Of a stretch of 33,981 nt of DNA, positions 27,292-33,981 are shown one piece after another. Positions within the stretch are counted from its first letter, which is position 1, and the number at the start of each line of letters is the position of its first letter. The position numbers and the translations under genes were made by a program. The stretch is from Acidovorax sp. GTDB lineage: Bacteria; Pseudomonadota; Gammaproteobacteria; Burkholderiales; Burkholderiaceae_C. The notes beneath the pieces were generated by a model, which saw nothing but the letters and a program-made list of their open reading frames with translations, made no database searches and was not told the origin of the DNA. The stretch covers positions 1 to 33,981 of the forward strand of contig JANJSZ010000027.1 in NCBI GenBank assembly GCA_024711405.1. The letters are read 5' to 3'.

Positions 27292-27851
27292 CCGGGCGGC
27301 TGGTCTATTGCATGGGACCCTCGGGCGCGGGCAAGGATTCGCTGTTCGACTGGCTGCGCCAGCACCTGCCCGAATCCAGCCGCGTGCACTGGGCGCGGCG
27401 CACCATCAGCCGCTCCGCGCCTGCCGGCGGCGAAGCACACGAAAGTGTGGATGAAAGCACCTTCAGGCAGCTGCGCGACACCCAGACCTTTGCCCTGCAC
27501 TGGGAGGCCAACGGCCTGCACTATGGGGTGCGGCACGCAGAGCTCGCACCACTGGCCAGGCACACGTGGGTGCTGGTCAACGGCTCACGCGCCTACCTGC
27601 CCCAGGCGCTGCAGCACTACCCGCAGCTGGTCGCCGTGCACATCACCGCCAGCCCCGACATGCTGCGCCAGCGCCTGACCGCCCGTGGCCGCGAAAGCGC
27701 CGAGCAGATCGAAGCGCGGGTCCGGCGGGCGGTGGCCTTCCAGCCCACGCCCCATGCCGCCGCCGTGCAGGTGCACAACGACACCACCCTGGACCACGCA
27801 GGCAGCACCCTGCTGCACGCGCTGCGGCAACTGCCTGGCTGGCCCGCCTAA
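27288..27851 (+). CDS. phnN: Ribose 1,5-bisphosphate phosphokinase PhnN
   Basis: P-loop GPSGAGKDSLFDWLR, guanylate-kinase-like; ALHWEANGLHYGV. Confidence 0.94.
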   Translation: MTGRLVYCMGPSGAGKDSLFDWLRQHLPESSRVHWARRTISRSAPAGGEAHESVDESTFRQLRDTQTFALHWEANGLHYGVRHAELAPLARHTWVLVNGSRAYLPQALQHYPQLVAVHITASPDMLRQRLTARGRESAEQIEARVRRAVAFQPTPHAAAVQVHNDTTLDHAGSTLLHALRQLPGWPA

Positions 27852-27897
27852 CCCTGCCCATTGCAACGGCCATGGCGTCCTGAGACACTTCCCACCC

Positions 27898-28320
27898 ATG
27901 TCCACCGTCACCATCTATCACAACCCGAAATGCGGCACCTCCCGCAACACCCTGGCCATGATCCGCAACAGCGGTGTGGAGCCAGAGGTCATTGAATACC
28001 TCAAGACACCGCCCAGCCGCGAAACCCTGGTATCCCTGATTGCGGCCACCGGCCAGCCGGTGATCAACGCAGTGCGGTCCAAGGAAACGCTGTTCACTGA
28101 ACTGAACCTGGGCGCCCCCGGCGTAACGGACGACCAGCTCATTGATGCCATGCTGGCCCACCCCATCCTCCTCAACCGCCCCATCGTGGTCACGCCGCAG
28201 GGCACACGCCTGTGCCGCCCATCGGAGGCTGTGCTGGACATCCTGCCCCAGCCACAGCAGGGCGCCTTCACCAAGGAAGACGGCGAAGTGGTCATCGATG
28301 CCAAAGGCCAGCGCGCCTGA
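27898..28320 (+). CDS. arsC: Arsenate reductase (glutaredoxin-type) ArsC
   Basis: MSTVTIYHNPKCGTSRNTLAMIRNSGVEPEVIEYLKTPPSRETL, HPILLNRPIVVTPQGTRLCRP. Confidence 0.95.
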   Translation: MSTVTIYHNPKCGTSRNTLAMIRNSGVEPEVIEYLKTPPSRETLVSLIAATGQPVINAVRSKETLFTELNLGAPGVTDDQLIDAMLAHPILLNRPIVVTPQGTRLCRPSEAVLDILPQPQQGAFTKEDGEVVIDAKGQRA

Positions 28321-28386
28321 CGCGCCAGCCGCAGCGCCGGCAAGCCTTGGCACCCCCAGGCTGCGCGGCGTGGCGCACGGGCGCTC

Positions 28387-29577
28387 ATGAGACCATCGTC
28401 CCGGCACTGGACCGTGGCACGCCTGGGCAGCGCGCAAACCCTGGCCTGGGCCTCGTCCTATTACCTGCCGGCCATGCTGGCGGCGCCCATGGCGCGTGAC
28501 CTGGGTGTGGCCACGCCCACCGTATTCGCGGCGTTCTCGGCGGCACTCATCGTGTCGGCCTTGCTGGGCCCTTTGGCGGGCCGGGCGATTGACCGGCATG
28601 GCGGCCGCCCGGTACTGGTGGCCACCAACCTGCTGTTTGCCGCCAGCCTCGCGGGCATGGCGCTGGCCCAGGGTCCCGTGGGACTGTTTGCCGCCTGGGT
28701 GCTGATGGGCGTGGCCATGGGCTCGGGGTTGTATGAAGCCGCGTTTGCCACGCTGGTGCGCCTGTACGGCCAGGGCGCGCGCGGCGCCATCACCGGCATC
28801 ACGCTGATTGCGGGCTTTGCCAGCACCGTCGGCTGGCCGCTGTCGGCGTGGATGGAAGTGCACTGGGGCTGGCGCGGCGCATGCGTTGGCTGGGCCGCCT
28901 TGCACCTGCTGGTGGGCTTGCCGCTCAATGGCTGGCTGCCTCGCACCGAATCCGCAGAAATGGCACCGGCCCCACCCGTGAGCACACCCGTCGCCACCAC
29001 CGCCATGCCAGCATCGCCCACCCCGGACCACGCCCTGCGCACCACCGTGCTGCTGTCCTTCGTTTTCGCCGTCACCTGGTTCACCAGCACGGCCATGGCG
29101 GCCCATCTGCCGCGCCTGCTGCAAGCCAGCGGCACGTCGCTGCAGGCCGCAGTGGCCATGGCGGCGCTCGTCGGACCGGCCCAGGTTGCTGCGCGCCTGC
29201 TGGAGTTTGGTTGCTTGCGCCGGCTGCACCCCTTGCTATCGGCCCGGCTGGCGGCGGCGGCCCACCCGGTGGGCGCGGCCTTGCTGATGGTGGTGGGCGG
29301 GCCGGCGGCTGCGCTGTTCACCGTGCTCCACGGAGCGGGCAACGGCATTCTGACCATTGCCAAGGGCACGTTGCCGCTGGTGCTGTTCGGCCCCGCAGGC
29401 TACGGCGCCCGCCAGGGCCTCATGATGGTACCCGCCCGCGTGGCACAGGCCTTTGCGCCGGTGCTTTTTGGCATGCTGCTCGATGGCCTGGGCGCCGCAG
29501 CGCTGTGGCTGACGGCACTGCTGGGGGTGGCGGCACTGGGGGCGCTGTGGATGCTGCGCCCGCGGCCGGCCTCCTGA
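28387..29577 (+). CDS. MFS transporter
   Basis: About 12 hydrophobic segments; MFS motif GPLAGRAIDRHGGRPVLVA. Confidence 0.88.
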   Translation: MRPSSRHWTVARLGSAQTLAWASSYYLPAMLAAPMARDLGVATPTVFAAFSAALIVSALLGPLAGRAIDRHGGRPVLVATNLLFAASLAGMALAQGPVGLFAAWVLMGVAMGSGLYEAAFATLVRLYGQGARGAITGITLIAGFASTVGWPLSAWMEVHWGWRGACVGWAALHLLVGLPLNGWLPRTESAEMAPAPPVSTPVATTAMPASPTPDHALRTTVLLSFVFAVTWFTSTAMAAHLPRLLQASGTSLQAAVAMAALVGPAQVAARLLEFGCLRRLHPLLSARLAAAAHPVGAALLMVVGGPAAALFTVLHGAGNGILTIAKGTLPLVLFGPAGYGARQGLMMVPARVAQAFAPVLFGMLLDGLGAAALWLTALLGVAALGALWMLRPRPAS

Positions 29578-29604
29578 ACCGCCAGCCCCCGCCGCACGCG
29601 GTTT

Positions 29605-30270
29605 TCAGGCGCGCGGCATGTCCAGAGCCTGCCGCGCATCCAGTGCGGCGGCGCGGACGTGGCACCCCTCCAGGTGGTCGTTCACCAGCCCCATGGCCTG
29701 CATGAAGGCGTACATGGTGGTGGGGCCCACAAAGCTCCAGCCGCGTTGCTTGAGGTCTTTCGACAGGGCCACGGATGCGGGCGAGGTGACCAGGGTGCGC
29801 GCCACTTCGCGGGTGATGCGCTGCGGGCGATCCGCGGCAGCCGGCTCGAAGCGCCACACATAATGCGCCAGCGAGCCAAACTCGCGCCGCAGCTCCAGCG
29901 CCCGCCGGGCATTGTGGATGGTCGATTCGATCTTGCCGCGGTGGCGCACGATGGCGGTGTCCTGCACCAGGCGCTCCACGTCCTGCGCATCGAATGCGGC
30001 AATGGCTTCAGCGTCGAACCGGGCGAACGCCGCACGGAAGCCCTCGCGCCTGTTCAGGATGGTGAGCCAGCTCAGGCCGGCCTGGAAGCCCTCCAGGCAG
30101 AGCTTTTCGAACAGCCGCCGGTCATCGACCACCGGGAATCCCCATTCATGGTCGTGGTAGTGGCGGTACAGCGGTGTGGCCTGGCACCAGCTGCAGCGCG
30201 GGCAGCCGGCCTCGTCGGCAAACAGGCCCGCAGGCATGGGCGTGGCAGGTTCGGGGGCAGCACAGGTCAT
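29605..30270 (-). CDS. tag: DNA-3-methyladenine glycosylase I
   Basis: CSWCQATPLYRHYHDHEWGFPVVDDRRLFEKLCLEGFQAGLSWLTILNRREGFRAAF, WSFVGPTTMYAFMQAMGLVNDHLEGC. Confidence 0.96.
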   Translation of the reverse strand: MTCAAPEPATPMPAGLFADEAGCPRCSWCQATPLYRHYHDHEWGFPVVDDRRLFEKLCLEGFQAGLSWLTILNRREGFRAAFARFDAEAIAAFDAQDVERLVQDTAIVRHRGKIESTIHNARRALELRREFGSLAHYVWRFEPAAADRPQRITREVARTLVTSPASVALSKDLKQRGWSFVGPTTMYAFMQAMGLVNDHLEGCHVRAAALDARQALDMPRA

Positions 30271-30377
30271 GGCGCATTCTAGAAACGGCGCGCGCCAGGC
30301 TCCTGACAGGCCCCGCAGACCGCAGGCAGCCGGCCTTGTGTCTACACTGCGGGCCATCCCCCGCTCTCCTTGCCGGC

Positions 30378-31529
30378 ATGCCCTTTTCGTTTCTGCCACG
30401 CTGCGCACTGGCCAGCCTTCTGCTCCTGGCACTGCCGGGCTGCGCCAGCCAGGGCGGCACGCTGGGCTACTACTGGCAGTCGGTGCGGGGGCATCTGCAG
30501 ATCATGCAGGCGGCCGAGCCCATCGACCGCTGGGTGGCGCGAACCGACACTGCACCCGCACTGCGCGAACGCCTGCAGCTGGCCCAGCGCGCCCGCGCCT
30601 TTGCGGTGACGGAACTGGCCCTGCCCGACAACGCCAGCTACCGCCGCTATGCCGACCTCCAGCGTCCCTATGCCGTGTGGAACGTGGTGGCCGCGCCGCC
30701 CTTTGCACTCACGCTGCACCGCTGGTGCTTTCCGGTCGCGGGCTGCATCGGCTACCGCGGTTATTTCACCGAAGCCGACGCCCAGGCCGAAGCCGCCCAG
30801 CTGGCGCAGCAAGGCCTGGAGGTCGAGGTGTATGGCGTGCCCGCCTACTCCACCCTGGGTTACATGAACTGGGCCGGCGGCGACCCGCTGCTCTCCACCT
30901 TCATCGCCTGGCCCGAGGGCGAATTCGTGCGCCTGCTGTTCCACGAACTGGCGCACCAGGTGGTCTATGTGCCGGACGACACGCTGTTCAACGAATCGTT
31001 TGCCACGGCGGTGGAGCGGCTGGGCAGCGCGCAGTGGCTGGCCACGCAGGCCAGCCCGCAGGCCCGCGCGGCCTTTGCCGAAAGCAACGGGCGGCGCAGC
31101 GCCTTCCGCGCCCTGACGCGCGCCACCAGGGCGCGGCTGGCGGCCATTTATGAACAAAAAGAGGCTCTGGCGCTGGAGGAGAAAGCGCTGGCAGCCATGA
31201 AAACAGAAGCAATGCAGGACTTTCGCACCGGCTACGCTGCGCTGCGCACCGGCTGGCTGGCGGCCCCGCACGGACGGCCCGCCGCCCTGAATACCGCCCA
31301 GCTGGCAGGTTACGACCGCTGGGTGGCCCGAGCCAACAACGCCAGCTTTGCCGCCCAGGCCGCCTACGACGAGCTGGTGCCCGCGTTCGAAGCCCTGTTC
31401 GAGCGCGAGGGCCGCCAGTGGCCCCGGTTTTATGATGCCGTCAGACAACTGGCGCAGCAGCCCCCGGCGCAACGCCACCAGAGCCTGCGCGCACTACAAC
31501 CCCACCACAAGGAGACCCCCGGTGCCTGA
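30378..31529 (+). CDS. Predicted aminopeptidase lipoprotein (COG4324-like)
   Basis: Lipoprotein-like LLLLALPGCASQ; zinc-protease-type LLFHELAHQVVYVPDDTLFNESFATAVE. Confidence 0.9.
   Translation: MPFSFLPRCALASLLLLALPGCASQGGTLGYYWQSVRGHLQIMQAAEPIDRWVARTDTAPALRERLQLAQRARAFAVTELALPDNASYRRYADLQRPYAVWNVVAAPPFALTLHRWCFPVAGCIGYRGYFTEADAQAEAAQLAQQGLEVEVYGVPAYSTLGYMNWAGGDPLLSTFIAWPEGEFVRLLFHELAHQVVYVPDDTLFNESFATAVERLGSAQWLATQASPQARAAFAESNGRRSAFRALTRATRARLAAIYEQKEALALEEKALAAMKTEAMQDFRTGYAALRTGWLAAPHGRPAALNTAQLAGYDRWVARANNASFAAQAAYDELVPAFEALFEREGRQWPRFYDAVRQLAQQPPAQRHQSLRALQPHHKETPGA
31147..31212. repeat. Possible palindromic repeat-derived insert inside the aminopeptidase CDS
   Basis: AT-rich patch with GGCGCT-n-AAGCGCTGGCAGCC; aligns without gaps at 23/38 positions (hand count) with the 10366 palindromic repeat. 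Confidence 0.3.
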
Positions 31530-31884
31530 CATCCACATCCACCGCGAACACCACCTGGGCTTCGAGGAAGCCCGAAAAATCGGTTGCGCCTGGGCCGAAA
31601 AGGCGGAAGAAAAGTTTGACATGGACTGCACCTACGAAGAAGGCGACACGCAGGACACCCTGCACTTCAGCCGTGCCGGCATCAACGGCACGCTGCGGGT
31701 GGATGCCATCCAGTTTGAAATGAAGGCCGAGCTCGGTTTCCTGTTGGGCGCCTTCAAGGCGCGCATCGAAGCCGAGATCGGCGAGCAGCTCGATGCGCTG
31801 CTCAACGCCCCCCGCCCCGGCGCACGCAAGGCAGCACCGGCCAAAAAGAAGACCCCCGCCATAGCGGCGGCCCCGAAAGCCTGA
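31522..31884 (+). CDS. Polyhydroxyalkanoic acid system family protein (GTG start)
   Basis: VPDIHIHREHHLGFEEARKIGCAWAEKAEEKFDMDCTYEEGDTQDTLHFSRAGINGTLRV, Lys/Ala-rich tail. Confidence 0.85.
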   Translation: MPDIHIHREHHLGFEEARKIGCAWAEKAEEKFDMDCTYEEGDTQDTLHFSRAGINGTLRVDAIQFEMKAELGFLLGAFKARIEAEIGEQLDALLNAPRPGARKAAPAKKKTPAIAAAPKA

Positions 31885-31885
31885 G

Positions 31886-32605
31886 ATGGCCACACCGAAC
31901 ACACCGCTGCCCGCAGCAGCACCTGCCGGAACAACGCCCGCCCACGAAGCGCTGTCCACCCTGCTGCACACCCGCTACAGCTGCCGCGCCTTCCTGCCGC
32001 AGGCGCTGGAGCGCGCCACCATCGAACGCATCCTGGCAACCGCGCAGCGCACGGCCTCGTGGTGCAACGCGCAGCCCTGGCAGCTCACCATCGCCAGCGG
32101 CGCCACCCTGGCCCGCCTGCGCAGCGCCCTGCAGGCCCATGTGGCCACCCAGGCCCCCACGCCCGACCTGCCCTGGCCACGCGAATACCGGGGCGTCTAC
32201 CAGGAGCGCCGGCGCCAATGCGGCTGGGGTCTTTACGAGGCCCTGGGCATCGCCAAGGGTGACCGCGAGGCCTCTGCCCGGCAGGCGGCCGAAAACTTCA
32301 CCATGTTTGGCGCCCCGCATGTGGCCATCGTCAGCAGCGACGAGGCCCTGGGTTTGTATGGTGCGGTGGATTGCGGCGCCTATGTGGGCAATTTTCTGCT
32401 GGCCGCCCACGGCCTGGGCGTGGCGTCCATTGCGCAGGCCGCGCTGGCCGCCTACCCCGGCGTGCTGCGCGAGGTGCTGGGCATTGACCCAGACCGCAGC
32501 ATCGTCTGCGGCATCTCGTTCGGACTGGCCGACCCCGCGCATCCGGCGAACCTTTTCCGCACGCAGCGCGCTGCTGTGGGCGACAGCGTGACCTGGCGCG
32601 ACTGA
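31886..32605 (+). CDS. Nitroreductase family protein
   Basis: LLHTRYSCRAFLPQALERATIERILATAQRTASWCNAQPWQLTI, VDCGAYVGNFLLAAHGLGVASI. Confidence 0.94.
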   Translation: MATPNTPLPAAAPAGTTPAHEALSTLLHTRYSCRAFLPQALERATIERILATAQRTASWCNAQPWQLTIASGATLARLRSALQAHVATQAPTPDLPWPREYRGVYQERRRQCGWGLYEALGIAKGDREASARQAAENFTMFGAPHVAIVSSDEALGLYGAVDCGAYVGNFLLAAHGLGVASIAQAALAAYPGVLREVLGIDPDRSIVCGISFGLADPAHPANLFRTQRAAVGDSVTWRD

Positions 32606-32638
32606 AGCACTGCCCGCCGCCACCCTGTGGCGCTCATG

Positions 32639-32663
32639 AAAAAACGGCCTGAAGCCGTTTTTT
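32639..32663. terminator. Bidirectional intrinsic terminator between convergent genes
   Basis: AAAAAACGGC-CTGAA-GCCGTTTTTT, perfect inverted repeat. Confidence 0.93.
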
Positions 32664-32680
32664 CGGGGGCAAACACCGCT

Positions 32681-32935
32681 TCAGCTCAGCGACTCAATCA
32701 GGTCGATGTACTGCTGCTTGGCGGCATCGAGACCGGTGCCCTTGAGCTTTTCCCATGCGTCCCACTTGGCGCGGGCCACCACGTCGGAAAAGCCGGGCTT
32801 CTTTTCGGTGTTGTCGCCCGCCGTGGCCTGCTTGTACAGCGCATAGATCTTCAGCAGCGTGACGTTGTCGGGGCGCTCGCTGAGGTTCTTGGAATGGGCC
32901 ACTGCGGCTTCGAAAGCGGCATTCAGGTCAGCCAT
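32681..32935 (-). CDS. Acyl-CoA-binding protein (ACBP)
   Basis: MADLNAAFEAAVAHSKNLSERPDNVTLLKIYALYKQATAGDNTEKKPGFSDVVARAKWDAWEKLKGTGLDAAKQQYIDLI, canonical ACBP. Confidence 0.97.
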   Translation of the reverse strand: MADLNAAFEAAVAHSKNLSERPDNVTLLKIYALYKQATAGDNTEKKPGFSDVVARAKWDAWEKLKGTGLDAAKQQYIDLIESLS

Positions 32936-33004
32936 GTCATGGGTCCTTGGTTGAAAATTCGGGAAGAGAACGGCGTTGGCAACGGTTTGCTGCGCCCTAT
33001 CTTA

Positions 33005-33844
33005 GAACGTGTTTACGATCTTCCAGGGACTGACAATAGCCCGGTGAAAAGAAAGCCATACCCAAGCGACATCAGTAGAGAGAAATTCGCTGAGATTGAG
33101 CCATTGCTGCGTAGCGTTCGACGCAGTACCAAGCCTGTAGCGCTGGATCTGTACGAGGTGTTCTGCGCGGTGCTGTACCTGCTGCGCACGGGCTGCCAGT
33201 GGCGGTTTCTTCCACCGGAGTTTCCCAAGTGGCAGAACGTCTACGCGTACTGGCGCAAATGGAGCGAGCCTGACCCGCACGGAGTAAGCGTGCTGGAGCA
33301 GGCCTTAAAAAAATCAGGTTGGCGCGGCCCGCGAGAAACTGGGGCGCAACGCCTCAAGCGCGTTCTTGATCGTGGACGCGCAGAGCGTGAAGAACACGGA
33401 CACGGCGCAGAGCAAGGGCTATGACGCGGGCAAGAAAGTCTCAGGCATCAAGCGCCACATTGCAGTAGACACCCAAGGTCTGCCGCACGCCATTGCGGTG
33501 ACCACGGCCGAAGTGACTGACCGCAAAGGGGCCTTGCAGGCACTGCAGCGCTGCAAACCTGCCCTGGGCAAGGTACAAGCGCTGCTGTGTGACAGCGGCT
33601 ATGTGGGCAAGCCGTTCGCCAAGGGCGTGCAGGACATCTTGGGCGGGCACGTCACAGTGCAGATTGCCAAACGCAGTGAACTGCATACGTTCAAGGTGAT
33701 GCCCCAGCGCTGGGTGGTGGAGCGCAGCTTTGCGTGGCTGGAGAAGAACAGGCGATTGTGGAAGAACTGCGAGCGGTTACTGAACACCAGTCTGCAGTTC
33801 ATCCACTTGGCCTTCTTGGCTTTGCTATGCAGAAGATCGTAAAC
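33005..33844 (+). mobile_element. IS5-family (IS427-like) insertion sequence, right terminal repeat truncated
   Basis: 13-bp inverted repeat GTTTACGATCTTC (33011-33023)/GAAGATCGTAAAC (33832-33844) bracketing transposase frames. Confidence 0.9.
33044..33842 (+). CDS. IS5-family transposase in two overlapping frames needing a +1 shift (or equivalent) near the A7 tract at 33307-33313
   Basis: Frame a: VKRKPYPSDISREKFAEIEPLLRSVRRSTKPVALDLYEVFCAVLYLLRTGCQWRFLPPEFPKW...LEQALKK; frame b: ...LIVDAQSVKNTDTAQSKGYDAGKKVSGIKRHIAVDTQG...WVVERSFAWLEKNRRLWKN. Confidence 0.9.
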
Positions 33845-33981
33845 CAATGGGATGGACGCCCCCGCCCTAAACGGCATCGAAAGTGCCACAGTGGAGACGT
33901 TAGTTCTTCCACTCGAACCAGCAGGAGCGTCCACCATGAAGATTACAACCATTGGCATCGACTTGGCAAAGAATGTGTTTC
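33845..33981 (+). mobile_element. IS110/IS1111-family element, left end only (continues beyond the window)
   Basis: Starts where the IS5 right terminal repeat diverges; encodes MKITTIGIDLAKNVF. Confidence 0.75.
33936..33981 (+). CDS. IS110-family transposase N-terminus (partial, 3' truncated)
   Basis: ATG at 33936, AGGAG upstream, MKITTIGIDLAKNVF including the first catalytic-type Asp. Confidence 0.88.
   Translation, partial: MKITTIGIDLAKNVF

Noticed and set aside
27643-29229. 528-aa minus-strand ORF
   Set aside because: Antisense to phnN, arsC and the MFS gene.
27898-29577. arsC plus MFS as an arsenic resistance operon
   Set aside because: No arsR, arsB/acr3 or arsH seen nearby; lone arsC-like genes are common and the MFS gene is not diagnostic.
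1-33981. CRISPR arrays, rRNA or tRNA genes
   Set aside because: No regularly spaced direct repeats and no recognisable rRNA or tRNA cloverleaf/T-loop sequence noticed on reading; not excluded computationally.

Overview
GC-rich betaproteobacterial (probably Comamonadaceae/Acidovorax-like) chromosomal segment. Left part: the 3' end of an SRPBCC gene, an RsuA/RluF-type pseudouridine synthase, a Crp/Fnr regulator, then a complete Liv-type (branched-chain amino acid-like) ABC transporter bracketed by two acyl-CoA ligases, two Bug/TTT solute-binding proteins, a DUF1840 gene and a cyclopropane-fatty-acid synthase. Centre (about 16.0-27.9 kb): a complete C-P lyase phosphonate cluster. One arm is phnG-H-I-J-GNAT-K-L-M followed by phnC-D-E and a PhnZ-like HD-domain oxygenase; the divergent arm is phnF-DUF1045-phnN. 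The cluster has no phnP (the metallo-beta-lactamase-fold cyclic phosphodiesterase). Its DUF1045 protein carries two H-x-[ST]-L motifs typical of 2H phosphoesterases and is a plausible replacement. A shared TATAGACA motif occurs at both phn promoters (candidate PhnF operators), and a Pho-box-like direct repeat lies upstream of phnC. Right part: arsC, an MFS gene, tag, an aminopeptidase, a PHA-system protein, a nitroreductase and ACBP. The window ends in a frameshifted IS5-family element whose right terminal repeat appears to be interrupted by an IS110/IS1111-like element running off the window edge. Several intergenic regions contain dispersed-repeat-like and strongly structured sequences. All calls come from reading the sequence and ORF translations; no database search was possible.
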